Shown in pieces: positions 30,420 through 43,269 of a DNA stretch of 64,000 bases. The notes below the pieces were generated by a model. The model had not been told where the DNA came from. It saw only the letters and a program-made list of their open reading frames with translations, and did not search any database. Where the stretch lies: NCBI GenBank assembly GCA_037389465.1, contig JAZARR010000146.1, forward strand, positions 4,682,001-4,746,000, given 5' to 3'. Each line of letters starts with the position of its first letter. Position 1 is the first letter of the stretch. The stretch comes from Baylisascaris procyonis. Taxonomy: Eukaryota > Nematoda > Chromadorea > Rhabditida > Ascarididae. Position numbers and translations under genes: made by a program.

Positions 30420-33400
30420 CTGAAATTTATAGATCCCTAAATGCTTGCATAATTCTCGATTCTTAATCATATAATTTAAAAAAGTACGCTGAATTAATTT
30501 CTAAGAGCTTTTACTGATAAAGTAGGTCACTGTTCTAAGTTATAAATAGCATTTTACTGCAGTTTCTAATGAATGTTGAGTATTTTCTGAATGAAAAAAC
30601 AAACAAATAAACAAGGAGATTGAATCGTCTCGTTAAAATAATTGACGTATTCCTTCTGAAACGGATATACTGTTTGAAAAAATTTTTAAAGGAGTTAGTC
30701 ATTTAAAAATTCCAACTTTCTATCACTACTGATGCTCAAGATGAGACTTTTTGTAAAGGTTGCTGCCAAATAATAAAGGTAAGATCTCAAGATTAGCAAC
30801 TGTTTAGCAATGCCAACAACTCAAGTGGCAATTGAACATGTTATAGCATCATCGAAAAAACATCGTCTGCAGTTGAAATTTCTCTACCAATGGCGCAGAA
30901 AGCCGAAATTTTATAAAAGCTGCTTTAAACCAGTGTAATCGTATTTGAATAGCACTATGTTAAATTCATTTTTTCAACAATTTCTTTTTTACATTTGTAA
31001 GGACATCATTGGGCTTCTATTTTATTGGAAGAATAAGCTTTCGATCCATTTGTTATTGCACTAGCTTTATCAATACTTTATCAACAACTATCATGTTGTT
31101 AGCACTCTTATTCGGCTTTCTTGACTTGTTACTTTGACGGTTGATTGTTCGCTAATAGCATTTATTCAGAAATGAGAATAAAAAATTAAAATTCATGCTA
31201 GCGCTTCCGCTTGCATTAATAAACGTCCACTATGTGCTATCAATTCGGTGAAACTGAAACAAAGAAAATAAAACCGATAAATAGATCATATTTGATGCTC
31301 GTTACAACACTTACATTCTAGCATAAAAACAATAAAATACAAGCAATAAAAGAGATTTGCCATTCTATTCAAGCATAAAATATTATATACACTACAATTT
31401 CCTACGATGATGGCTAGTATTGGCAGCCAAAGTCTCGAAGTTGGGATTCAGAATCGAATTGTGACTTTAACGAATTTCGAGGGTTCCCCGATGCCTGCAA
31501 CTCCCGAATATCGGAGCATCCAGAACGAAATTTTTTAAGGGGCCAACCGTATCACCGAATTATTTTTGCACCCGGAGCGCCGAGAATCTGTGGCTCCCGA
31601 ATTTCTAAAGCACCCGAATGAGATTCAGTGGCCACCGGAGGTAACACTAGCAATAAGAACAACAAAATTGAGATTAATAAATTGTAAATTACAACAGTAC
31701 AGGATTTTGCATACAGCAGTAACATAATCTACAAATCAAAAGTTCTACCACAGGCGCAATTCTGAATTTAATGTATGTCGACAAGTCTGAATCACAGACG
31801 CATAAGTCAGGAAAAAAATGACGATTTTTTCAATATGACACTTTTAATCGAATTCACTCATTCATTTCTATACAGACATTCTCTCACTAAAGGCGCTTTT
31901 CTAAAAGAATGCTCCAAACGATTGACCACTTCATAAAAGTGAATGACGTCATTTGCATGAAAGGAATTTTGGTATATCAAAAAGAAACGCATCAATGATG
32001 TGCATAATAAGAGAACTCAAAATTGTAAGATTGTCAAAAAAAAAGAAATTTCCGAAAAAATTTATCAAAATATCATGAAATTATTAAACTAGAATTTGCA
32101 GATGCTACGTAATATCGAGTACAACAAACGCACTCGGTACGTACAAGTTCCTCCAGAAAACTGTGGCTTTTTTTAGCTGGAACGTTATATGGTGATAACT
32201 AGTGAACGCGTAAGAGAAGTGAAACAATGTTAGCGAAGTGATTAAAGCGAACTAGCTAACTAGACCACCTCGAACACACTTCTTGCTTTCATTCTTGCTT
32301 GCGCACTTCTTGCCAACTTCTCCTAGACAAATCGACGCAGTGACAAGTGGCATTGAAACCATGACATCGGAATCGATATGCTTTCGTTGGATACATTCAG
32401 CGATAAAGCGATATGCTTTCGATACAGAAACAGCTCGATATCGATAACAAATTAACATCCTTGACTTACCTCATTTCCTACGCTCAATATTATTCAGAAA
32501 TCTTTTTTGTAGGTCGATTATTTGGCACCTTTGTGAATAACACGGAAAGTGTGAATGAACAGAAAATTGTTTAGCATAGATTTGTTCATATCGACACATC
32601 AATATGCCTAATATAAGACAACGAATTGCGTGCGCTCAATGCTCAAATAACCAAATTGTATCATTTCAGTAGCAATCACTATTCTATTCGATCAATTTCA
32701 TTGCATCATTGAAAAAGTTGCTTAGCACAACAGAGAGTAAGTTTTCTTAGCTTGAAATTTCTCTTAACAGCCCTATATGCTTTGCCAAGTTGAAGAAATA
32801 GTACCAAAAATAGAAAAACGTTATGAACATAATTAATACAGTCACATTATTTAAAGTGTTTCTGTTAGAACTGTACTCCTTTTTATGAAATACAATGTGG
32901 CTGATTATAAGCAAGTATCCTATAGATAACTGTTAGCCTACCATCGACGCATTCATCATTTAAGGAAACATGTTCCATCTCTATTTTATGCACTATGAGA
33001 TGAGTCTTGTTTATGGGAAACTCTCACAGAACGCTAAATAAGATTCTCTGTTTAATTGTGCATGTGATCGCCTATTGTTTCGAATCATTCTTACTCGGTG
33101 ATTGCAATTTTAATTTTAAACAGTATTATGATTCCTCGATTCGGAGTTGACCACGACGATAAGAAATAAAAATTCAAAAATGGTGTAAATGATTTGCAAT
33201 ATGATTGAAGTTTTTCTAAGAGTATGAAACTGTGATTTGTTGTTACTTCCAGAAAAACTTTTTATATTTCAATTGACTGATTTCTTTACCGATCGGATGA
33301 AAAAATACTCGTCAAATGAACACAATTGGAGAATCATGTCAAGAGAGTTACTATGAGATACACTTTTGCATTGCGTCCATAGAAGTAGTTGTTCCCATTT

Positions 33401-34995
33401 ACTAATATCGAATAACGACTAACATAAATTAATGCGATTTTTAAATTAACTCGATCACTAACATTGATTTTCTACATCAGAGTCATTTTTTTCTGATAAA
33501 ATCGATCTAAAATAGAAACCGATCAGTATTGCGATATATGCAAATTCATTTTTCACATTTAAATAACTACACATTAATCTTTTCAAAGCTGATCGATCAG
33601 TATAAAAAATAGTAAATGAGATATTTACGATGTGGATTATAGGCATCAAATTGAGCAACTCTAGTTTTATGAGTAAAATCGACGAATAGACAGAAAGATT
33701 TGCAAATCCACAAAAGTTTGCAAAATCATGACGTCAGGCATAATGCGCTTTCAAGAAATTTGTAAAAGTGCATAATTGAGACGTAATCCTATAATATGCT
33801 TTTCATTTCCTCATCAATAATAAACAATGCTCCAAACTTAGCGAATGCAAAAAATGCTAAGAATAATTTTCTCAGCGGCGTGGTCTGATGAAAAAAACTA
33901 ACTGCTCAAATCTTTCACTGTTCGAAGCATCTATTTATGATAAATTGGAACCACTGTATAATTTCATCTTTTTTTTTTTTTTTTTTAAACGATAATAAAG
34001 CGCATTTCACTAGGGAATGGGTCGGTATATATGAATTAACTTGAAAGACCGCATTTTTTGAAAGTTACATTAACAGCACTAGAAAAAAGGTGTCATTTTC
34101 TGAACAAGAACTCATAGGTAGCCAATAACTTCTTGTCTATCGACTATATATGTTTGTGACATCAGACGTGCGCAGGAATTCGTAGACTACTACAAATCCG
34201 AATGCAATAAATATCCATAAATTATGTCTGTAGCGGTTTCCATCATCCATATTCATCTATTCAATTTGCATCTCTTGTTAACGGATCGAAAAAATTCTAG
34301 TGAAGATTATTAGTAAGTGGCAATCTGTTAAACAGAATCGGATAGGACATTAAACCGATTGCGTATGAGCAAAAGGGGCTTATGCTGTGGGTCATTGAGG
34401 CGTTATGTATGCATACATCGCATCAAGCAAACAACTCAACTCTCCATATTACACGACATCACAATCACTTAGCAATAAGGCGCTAAGGCTAGGATGACAA
34501 CATCAACGGTGTGAAAAGAAGTCACTGAATAATAAACGTTGTTCGCTCGCTTCCTGTTGGCGCGTCATCAACGATCAATAGTAACCGCCACGATAATTGT
34601 CCCTTCAGAAAATCTCTCGTTTGTGTACACGCCTGCTTTTTCATTTTTTTAGTTATCAAGAGGACGCCTCTCTACTTTATCTATAGCAATAAAAGAGAAA
34701 TATATAGTATAATAAAAAAATACCCATTCGCGCAAATGGCTAAAGTGAATAGCGCATGCATATCCTCTACTTCTTAATAAATGTGAAGAGGATTGCATGC
34801 GCCCATATGTGTGCAACAAATTTTTGAGGAAGCTTTTTGAACAGTCATTTGCGGTGTAATTTAAACCTTTGTTTGAAAAAACAATGATATTAATTCGGAA
34901 AAGAAGATATATAAACTATCCACGAAAGCCGATGTGAGGATGTCTTTGATATATCGTATTCGCTACAATAATGGCTCTCGTTGAAAAAAACCCAC
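30420..34995. other. Long AT-rich stretch upstream of the flippase exons
   Basis: No exon with coding character and good splice signals was identified. At 31,430-31,640 there is a patch richer in G and C with repeated CCCGAAT/CGAAT words. At 33,970-33,988 there is a T-run. The stretch could be a long first intron or contain the flippase promoter. Confidence 0.4.
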
Positions 34996-35149
34996 CCTGA
35001 GGTACCATAAAATTGAAGGTGATAGAAGATAATCCTTCCAGCACTGTGCGAATATTTAGACTAGGAAATTGACGCATCACTGAATGCTGCAGACAGCCAC
35101 CGTCGCTCAATGAGAGAGAATACGTTTGGTTCACTTCTTTTTGCTGCTG
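34996..35149 (-). CDS. Possible upstream coding exon of the flippase or of another minus-strand gene
   Basis: An open stretch of 51 codons is bounded by TTTATAG and GTGGGT. It starts in phase 0 and ends with one base over, which is the phase required by the exon at 30333-30419. It begins QQQKEVNQTYSLSLSDGG and has no ATG at its start, so it would be internal. The 4.6 kb intron implied is longer than the others in this gene. No domain is recognised. It could instead belong to the unrecognised minus-strand gene at 41.4-42.2 kb, whose last exon also ends in phase 0. Confidence 0.35.
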
Positions 35150-35232
35150 CTATAAAGCAAGAACGACCCCTTTCTTTAGTGTTCAGGATTTCTGACAAGC
35201 AATGGAGTTAGAACGATTGCAAATGGCACAAT

Positions 35233-35790
35233 GTGAGTAATTTAAATCAAAATGTTGACGTGCATCCCACGAAGTTCACGATCAGAAGATGGTGGTTTGT
35301 CGTAGGCCAAATCTACCACAGTCTCCTTAGTCGAAGAACTTATATTATTCAGGGCTCGTTGAGTCGTAAACCGGAAACATTTCACCAGAAACTGCAAAAT
35401 CACCAACTAACATTCACCCACAGATGGATACGACACATTTTAGGTGGCAAGGCAATATCCCATGACACAAAGACGGCTCAAAAGAAACCCCACGAGCCTA
35501 GTCTTCATAACCATGCTTCACCTGCTGCATGCCGCTGTCGCTAAAGAATTATCACTTGTTCGGCTCTCTCTCTACTGTCCCATGATGAGAAGCAACTGGG
35601 AAACAAAGGAAAATTCCCAAGCGTTATCCAGAAGTACCTGGATTCCAGAGATCTGGATTTCCATGCTGTAGATGAAATGCACCTGTGGGACGTCAAGAAG
35701 GTTGTGCTAACCACAGTGATTTTTGCCTCGAACAGGAATGCTAGCCACAAAAAGCGCCAGAAAGGATGGGATTCCTCGAATGACCTAGAA
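35233..35790 (+). pseudogene. Degenerate mariner transposase, C-terminal half
   Basis: Broken reading frames on the plus strand together resemble the second half of a mariner transposase. In order: a WWxVVGxIYHSLL block (35.30 kb; usual form WWS..GVIHYSLL), a HAAVAKELSL block near 35.53 kb (the position of the catalytic HDNARPH motif), KNYHLFGSLS (35.55 kb; usual DYHLFRSL), and YLDSRDLDFH followed by WDVKKVV (35.64-35.70 kb; usual FFxSRPxDFYxxGI..LPERWQKVV). Frames change between blocks, so the copy is dead. No clear terminal inverted repeats were found. This is a Class II DNA transposon relic, not a host gene. Confidence 0.65.
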
Positions 35791-35799
35791 TAGAACTGT

Positions 35800-37309
35800 G
35801 ATATAAGCATCGGTACTACTGTAATCGTATACAACGACCGTAACAGTGTTATTACTGCAAAACTGCTATTAATCCCACGATCCCATTTTCCAATATTTTG
35901 ACAAATTACGGAAACGGGCGGTTCGGTTCCCACTTAAACAAATATGGCATATCTTTTCCCGCCGCAAACTTAACAAAGTTTAGCAATAACGTAAAGAACA
36001 TTGCGAATACAAACTGAGTGGGTTCAAAAGTAGAGCAGAGTTAAAATGCGAAAGTAGATGATACCGGATTAACTATGTGGATAGTTGAAAAATAACTTAG
36101 ACACGTTTTCGAAAGTGGGCTGTCAACCCGTGGAACATGAATGAGGTAGCTGAAGAAAACTGAAATTCAGAGGTGGCGCAATCTGAAAATATTACTCTTA
36201 TCCTCTAGTTTTCACCACAGTATGTTGCAAATTTGATTCAGGAATAAAGGAACTCCCTCACAATCGAGCACACCATCAACATACTGTGGTACGCTCCAAT
36301 TTTGAAAATATTCAAAATTCCTCCTAAGATGAACGCCTAATGAATCAGCATTGATTTTTCTACCGCCGAGGTAGCGCTTCTCAAAAGCGTTGAGCTTTCG
36401 AAAAAGTTTGACCTTAGAAGCGTTATCTTCGCGATGGGTGATCAGCAGAAAATCATTATGCGCTTTCTGATAGGGAATAAATTTCTTTACGTTCAGAATT
36501 TTATCAGTTCACTGTCGGCTTTACTAAGAAGGAAGACCTTGGATTCTGCGTCATTATGACGAAAAAACTTGAGAGAACGAACGAGTCAAAGGATTGACTT
36601 CAAGTCGCCCCACTTCCAAATTTTAATTCTTCCTGTTGAAATTCTCGCTCGTACTAGTATGAGGAGATGATCCTCGTTTTACGAATTAGGGTAATCTCCA
36701 ATTTTCTTATGATTATTCAAATTTTGATCCCTCTTGATGCGCATATTCCATAGCAGGCCTTCAACATAGTACACACAGTATTGATATGGCTCATTTATCC
36801 CTATATTTTTCGCGTAAATGCGTTGCTATTTTTTCCCAAATCAACGACTGAAAGACACATTCTTTTGCTGACAGACGCGATCGGAATTTTTTTATCTAGC
36901 GCGTTCGGTAACGCACTCAGTTCTTTTATTAGATAAAAATATAAATCTATAGTTTTTGGGCAATTTGAAATGGATGGCTCTATGCAAGTTGACTGCATAT
37001 TGCCTTCTTTCTTTGAAAGGAAAGGAAACAATTTTCAAAAATTACGGGTCGTCCTCCTTTTCCTTAAGCGAGTACAGTTGTTTAATTCATGCACAGTTCG
37101 TCAAAGTTTTTGTTTAGACTGGACGCTTCTTACCTTCATCATTTTGTGAGGCCAAAAATTCGAAAACAACTTGATGAAAATAGTTTTCTTTTATAGCAAG
37201 CGGTGAGAGATGCAGGTCAAAAAAGTGAGGCCTTAAAAATGCGATTTTCACTACTTCGAGACGACCGGCAGGCAGAGTACTTCTCCAATGAGAGCAAAGG
37301 TACGTAGCT

Positions 37310-37310
<1 letters not shown>
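35800..37310. other. Intergenic DNA without a supported gene
   Basis: Apart from the 14 bp inverted repeat at 36214-36290, only short unsupported frames are seen. No transposase similarity was found beyond the relic ending near 35,790. Confidence 0.4.
36214..36290. repeat. Inverted repeat, 14 bp arms
   Basis: ACCACAGTATGTTG at 36214-36227 is matched exactly in inverted orientation at 36277-36290, with a 49-base loop. It may be the remnant of a small foldback element. Confidence 0.6.

Positions 37311-37311
<1 letters not shown>

Positions 37312-37375
<64 letters not shown>
37312..37375. repeat. (TA)n microsatellite
   Basis: About 64 bases of uninterrupted alternating T and A. The translated open frame across it is an artefact. 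Confidence 0.97.
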
Positions 37376-37379
<4 letters not shown>

Positions 37380-40300
37380 CCAGTGGTAAATTATTTTTAG
37401 CACTTGAATGAGCGAAAATGTGGAGGATTTTTTGAAACATCGTAAGAATCAAGCGAACGCTAGTATGACAACAAACAGCACGAATGTCACATAATAGGTA
37501 GTAAATGAAAAAAGTTCTGTGTATTTATCGTACCTTAAATATCTTAATGCCTGTCACCTTAAATACCATAAATCTTAAATCTTAAATCAAATACAATAAA
37601 TGAGACCTCGAAAAACCAAAAAGTCAACAAGTGTTTCTCTATAATATTAAAAATAACGAAATTGTTGTTCAAGACACACATTTTGATTGAGAGGAGCAGC
37701 TCTTTGACCGATGAATTTGAAAAAAAAAAAAGAAAAATCTGGGCGAAACTGGCGCGCAGTGTTAAAAAAGTGCTATAACGGAGGAGAAGTGCTATGGGCA
37801 ACGACGCAAAATTCGCGTACTCATCACAAGCATCGAATATTGCAAATTCGTATTTCGCATGCATTTTAGAGAGGATTATAGGGAACACGCTAGTTGATTT
37901 TCGAATTCTCTACGTTAATCTCGACAATAATTTCCACACTCTGTCGATTACTTCACTTTATTGTCACTATGCGAGTTTTTAAACGCTCACAGAAGAATAA
38001 GAGCAACATTCGAAAACACTACACTTCTTCGTAATTCTATCTTTGAATGTTAACACTAACACAAATATTATATTTCAGTATTCTTATGAGATAATTTCTG
38101 CATCGATCAGAAAGGAGAGCAACGTATGACCTTTAACCACTACATGGAAATGAGCCTAGGGGAACGTTCAAATGACAGGTTCTTAAAGAAATGTAATAGA
38201 GAAAATACAAACGTAATGAAGTCATTATAAGAACGCGATGAATTCAGAAAGTGATACCATTAAAGAAATATTTTAAAAGTTGTAACAATAATAAAAATGA
38301 AGGCATAAAATATAAAAGCATAAAAATTTGACCACTGTAATAGTGGTAAGATTGGGGATAGAACTCAGCACCTCCATCCATTTTTGTTCATCCATTTTTG
38401 AGTAACATCCAGTATGACGCAGTCTGTATCAAAAGAAGCATTTTGATTCTTCATTCTCGAAATGTCAACTGGATTTTGAGAGGCTGTTGCGTTTATCAAT
38501 TTTTCTTAGTCTATGCGTCAGGTTCTGTGCGCAGTAACAGCTGGTTTGACTTTATTTCCTTGCTTATCACACACACCTTGTGGTAGATAGGCAGGGAAGG
38601 CGTTAAAATTGCACGTTTCTTTGCCAGATCTAGCGTTTTACTACGAATGTAGATGTTGGATGCTTCGATCACAGACGACTAATCTCGCTTAATTAGAGCA
38701 ACATGCAGCGAGCACTTGACAAGCAGGATAAGAGAGCGACGGTGAGCAGATGCTTCGCAGTGGGTGAACCTGCATGCATCGATGGAAATTAAGAAATTAT
38801 TGCGGCTTCTGCGCCATATTGCACCTATAATCTTCATCGCCAACAATCTAAATTTATGCAGATAGTATCGAAAAAAACGATATTGAAATATGCTTGAACT
38901 GTTATCATAAATCAACATTGAATTATAAATCGACAGACAACTTTTAAAATGGTTAGAAATCCTTTACCGAAGAATTGTACGATGGCAAAGTATGGTTAGC
39001 GATGATTACGCTGACGTGGTTAAAGCAGTGTACGCTGACTAAGCTGAATGGAGATGAGTTTCATGCGACGCGCTAGCTGAACGCATTATCAGCCGTTGAC
39101 GGAAGATTTTTTTTTGCCACTGTTCAAACAAAGGTATTGGGCATATTCGTTGCCTTTGAAGGCTCTCTTTCCTTTCCAGCTAATCACCAATATTTTCTAT
39201 ATTCAATCATCGCTAAGAAAGAATTTACTATGGTGAATTATTTATCGATTTACTTCTACCTATAGAAAATTGAAGACATTTGGATAGAAAATATGAATCG
39301 TGATGGAATAGAACGACAAACACAAAACAAAAGAAATCAAAAGACGCATAGAGATGCGAACGGCACTTAACAACACTCGCTTTGAGCAGTATATGGTTTA
39401 TACTGAGTGATTTCTTCGTTGATTTTTTGCGCTGTGATTTTATGCTGTATTGTATTGTAGCGTTAACCTAATAAAGTAAAGATACCACAAAGAAAGTTCA
39501 TGCAATAGATGACGAGTTAACACCGAAAACCATTACTTGTTGTAATTGACGAATAGAAATCGATATCAGAGTTTACTTTATGACACAGCTGTATTGGTAA
39601 AGAAATCATCGCCCTTCTCTACATTTTCGTTTGGAGATAACGTCTCCTAGCAGATCATAACGTGACAAAACCACCGCCTCATTCATAATTTGTACATTTG
39701 AATAAAGTGGTAATAATCAGTCTGAAGTGAACGGAAGTGAATGGTTGGAATTGAAACGATAATAAAGTTATTTTCGTGTTTATGGCTTGCTTCGTTTGGA
39801 ATATGATAAATTGTGATTGAAAATACCATCAGCGTAATGTAAATGCTTTCTATTCGGCTGTAAGCTCATTGAACACATAGGAGCAGTGAGAAAAAAATCC
39901 AAATAGTGGCCAAATCAGACATTCGCCAATTTTTTACAGTCTGCCTCAGCTGCTGAAATCTGTTTACGATAGCAATTTCGACCTGGAATTCGATTGCTCT
40001 GGTAGAATTTGAAAACAATATTTAAATTTAGTAAATCGCTTCTGCGTATTGGAAAATTTGGTTAAGAACGTTAAGGCAATCATAGTGCATGCGATAAACT
40101 GTAAATGAGTTATGCTCAGAAGTAATGAACTACTATAAAACTTGGCATCTCAGCATTTATTTTTTGCATCCGAACAGATAGAACCAATTTTTTCCACCAG
40201 TATTCCCTCGTTCATGAATATTTCCTTGAGTTATGACTTCAGTAAGTCCTTCAAATTTTGAAATAATCTGGCAAGGTTTTCTAACGCAGCTAAAACTTTG

Positions 40301-41370
40301 CAGTTCTCCAATATATAAGAATGCTGCCACATTTCCGTTTCATTGTTGCGGCTAGAATATGAGACACTATTATATGCTTAAGGCGTTGTAAATTCTTTGC
40401 TAATAAAGTAATGCTGAGCCTCTAATTGTTGAGGACTGAGCTAAAATGCAATCATTTTCAGCTCAAATTTTTTGACTTTCATAGAAGAAAATTTTTCTTG
40501 AGCATTTTCCTAGCGCTTGATAATTCAACACAGCCAAAATAATTAGCAATCGAATGGGGTCGAAATTCTTGAAATATCTCTTAGACGGCAAAAAAATAGA
40601 ATTACGAATCTTCCTCTCGTGAGACTTGAACGAATAAGTGCTATTATTGTGCTGGCACCTATAGTAATAGCAAATTGCTATGCTCACTGAAATGATTTTG
40701 AATTACTCTGATCAAAGATAGTATTCATCATCGTCAAGGAAGAAAATTGCAAAGAGACAATCGCGCTTTTGAATTGATGTTGTCTCTTTTACTATATTAG
40801 TTTTCAAAACTTATTGCTTGAGGTTGCTATGAAGCTCATTAGATCCACCTTCAGACTGCAAAATTAGCAAATGTATTAAGTCGTGTCGAATTGAGACTTG
40901 AAATTAATTTCTGCTATTCATTACGTCACTCTCATAAAGCAGCAAAAAAAGAATTTGTGGAAAAAATAACTATCGCGTTTTCTTAGAATTTGGCAACCGC
41001 TGACGTCAATATTACAATCACACTTTGCTGGTCTCTGAGCATAAATCTTTAGGATACACGAGAAGGAACGTAACTTATTTTCCGCTAGAATGGAATTTGG
41101 AATTGTTGTGGTGAAGAAGGGAGTGTTTCACTCTCGTTTACTAATATTGAGACGATACAACGAAGTAAAACGGTTGTTTGAGCCGATATGGCGGTTACGA
41201 TCGATACAAATAATAGAATGAGTGACGGCTAGTTGCTTACCGCTGCTTTTTTTTGAACTGTGATCGATGTTGGAGGCTTCCATGGATGGAAGCTTCACCA
41301 AACAGAACGGCAGACAGAGAAAGAGAGAGAGATTGTGCTTTCGTAGGTGTGGAATATACGATCGCAGCTC
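37380..41370. other. AT-rich region with no supported gene
   Basis: Short open frames on both strands lack recognisable domains and paired splice sites. No RNA gene was recognised. It probably contains intron or promoter sequence of the minus-strand exons at 41.4 kb and beyond. Confidence 0.4.
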
Positions 41371-41372
41371 AC

Positions 41373-41785
41373 CACATCATATACACACAATTCGATTCCA
41401 CTTGATCCGTTAATGCTGTTTGGTGTTGCTCGACGAATGCCCAAAGACTTGTATGCATCTTCAAACATCCATGCGTCTGTCGAAACATGACCAATACCAA
41501 GCGTGCATTTATCGTCTCCACCTGCATCAACGTTTTCCTCATTCATACTCTTCTTATCTTGCACAGAAAAATTCATCGTTTCGATTTGGCTATCAATTGC
41601 AATCCTAGAAAAACCCATACAACATAAATTTTTAACCACCGTAAGCTGTTGTATCATGTTTTAAAAGAAGCCAATTGCAATTCATGATACTTGAAGTCAT
41701 CTCGAAGATTATCCGGCAAAAAATATAATATCGAATTGACGGCAATCGTCTCATTCCATACTTCAGGCAGATGGATGATTTGTAG
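41373..41785 (-). CDS. Two exons of an unrecognised minus-strand gene
   Basis: Exon 41691-41785 (after TTGTCCAG) reads LQIIHLPEVWNETIAVNSIL and ends in phase 2. Exon 41373-41604 (after TTTTTCTAG) begins with the one base needed and reads IAIDSQIETMNFSVQDKK, with an acidic Gly-rich DAGGDDK and then LGIGHVSTDAWMFEDAYKSL, ending at GTG|GTGAGC in phase 0. The matching phases, good splice sites and mixed amino-acid use support real coding sequence. The first frame stays open upstream to about 42046, so that exon may be longer. A further candidate exon, 42130-42224, reads QHLELLVERALADITMSWDL. No family is recognised and no membrane segment is seen. It may be a separate gene or far upstream exons of the flippase transcript. 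Confidence 0.45.
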
Positions 41786-42608
41786 CTGGACAAGAACGAA
41801 CACGATATGGTGTGCTGATCTGTAAATGTAGGAGTAGTTCCGACTGGGGATGGCAATGTGACGCAAGTCGACCGTCAGCGCATTCAGAGCGGTTGCCACG
41901 GCCGCACAACAATTACGCTCTTCACTGCGACGAAAGCGACAAACGATGGCGTATAAACAGAGCCGTTTACCTTTGCGAATCGATACCGCGCTGAGCACAA
42001 GTACCTGCCACCTCAACGAGTTCAGGCTTTCTGACAACAAGCACACTGTTCATCGACCATGACCACCATTACATCAGCTAATGTGCATTTCAGTAGACCC
42101 CACATTGCAAATATAGCAGCTATATACACAGGGTGTCAGCTCGCCACTGGCTTTTCCTCCTGCAAGATCCCATGACATAGTGATATCAGCTAAAGCCCTT
42201 TCAACGAGCAACTCCAAATGTTGGCTAGAATGAACTTGTTTTGCTACAAAGCAGTGGTTTTCACTCATCCATTAAATTCGTCGATTTTTTATCTCTTTTT
42301 TTTTTCAACAAAGAGCTGCCGAATGAGGGCGTTCTTTCAGAAAGACTGCCAATTATAGCTGCTTTCTTATTCCTTGCTTCTTTCTCCAATGGCCTTAGAG
42401 TATGTCCCCTTAGCCATCAACAAAACGATAGCAGCTGTGAAATAACGCCAGTCTACAGTCGTTATGACATTAGGTAGAGGCAGAATATATGACCCTTTTT
42501 GAGTCAAACTGTTCGTTTCTTTTTAAAGACCTAGTGTCATCCCTCACGCTGCTTCGATTTTCCTGATTTCTTCTATTTTATTTTCTTTTTCTACTGCTTT
42601 GAAGCAAC

Positions 42609-43105
42609 GATGAACAGATGCGATTTTCATTTCGTTATGATGGATGTGTTTAAATTCGGCTATTGCGCTTTGAGAACCAGCCATCACATCAAGAGCGCTT
42701 GGAGATCGAAACTAGCTTCAGAACAGCATGTGCGTCATTGCTTCCAAAGAACGCTTTTTGTGATCTGAATCTCCAAGATCAACCTCTCGTGGCCACCGAT
42801 TGTCGCTCGATAACGAATAAATGAGGCCATCGCTGGACGTCCATTAGAAAGAAACATGCAGGTGCTGAGACCAGAGGTACGTTACGGTAGCCCATACAGT
42901 AGTCGAAAGACATCCGGCACAAATACGCAGAGTTAAGAAAATACAGAAATGATGCCGCATGATTTAAATGATGATATGCTGCTTGTGCATTTCGAGAATT
43001 GCTCCGGTCTGCTTATTCGTTTCTGCAATGAGCCTTTCTTTGACTATGTGGTCACTGTTGATAAAACGTGGCATCTGTATAACAGCAAGAAATGCGGCTA
43101 TGCTT
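42609..43105 (+). pseudogene. Degenerate mariner transposase, N-terminal half
   Basis: Blocks in changing plus-strand frames follow the order of a mariner transposase. CDLNLQDQP, then RGHRLSLDNE (42.77-42.82 kb) match the usual FxLxDQPRSGRPSxLDNE linker. HPAQIRRVKKIQK (42.91-42.95 kb) matches the HLKQIGKVKKL segment. MPHDLNDDM (42.95 kb) matches WVPHELN. LLIRFCNEPFFDYVVTVDKTW (one frame, 43.00-43.07 kb) and LYNSKK match the first catalytic-Asp region, usually LLxRxxNEPFLDRIVTxDETWxxYxN; here the Glu after the Asp is Lys. Frameshifts and stops show it is inactive. The overlapping minus-strand frame at 42964-43164 is a shadow of this relic. Confidence 0.75.
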
Positions 43106-43269
43106 GAATCTGCAAGCTCCCTCACCCTCCTCTCCTTCTCTATAATCATTTTCAAACCTCCCACAACGAAATCACCACCCCAAGAGATCCTCTGATACTT
43201 GTGTCGTGCTGAGAGAAAATTATCTATTACAGCCTATGCAACCTTGTCAAACGGCCATGAAAGAGACCT

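Noticed and set aside
38340..38390. tRNA-like GGATAGAACTC segment
   Set aside because: It lacks the GTTCGA B-box core and no cloverleaf could be drawn around it.
42964..43164. Minus-strand open frame with helical, charged composition (KERRVRELADSS...)
   Set aside because: The plus strand at the same place encodes a clear mariner transposase block. The minus frame is its antisense shadow.
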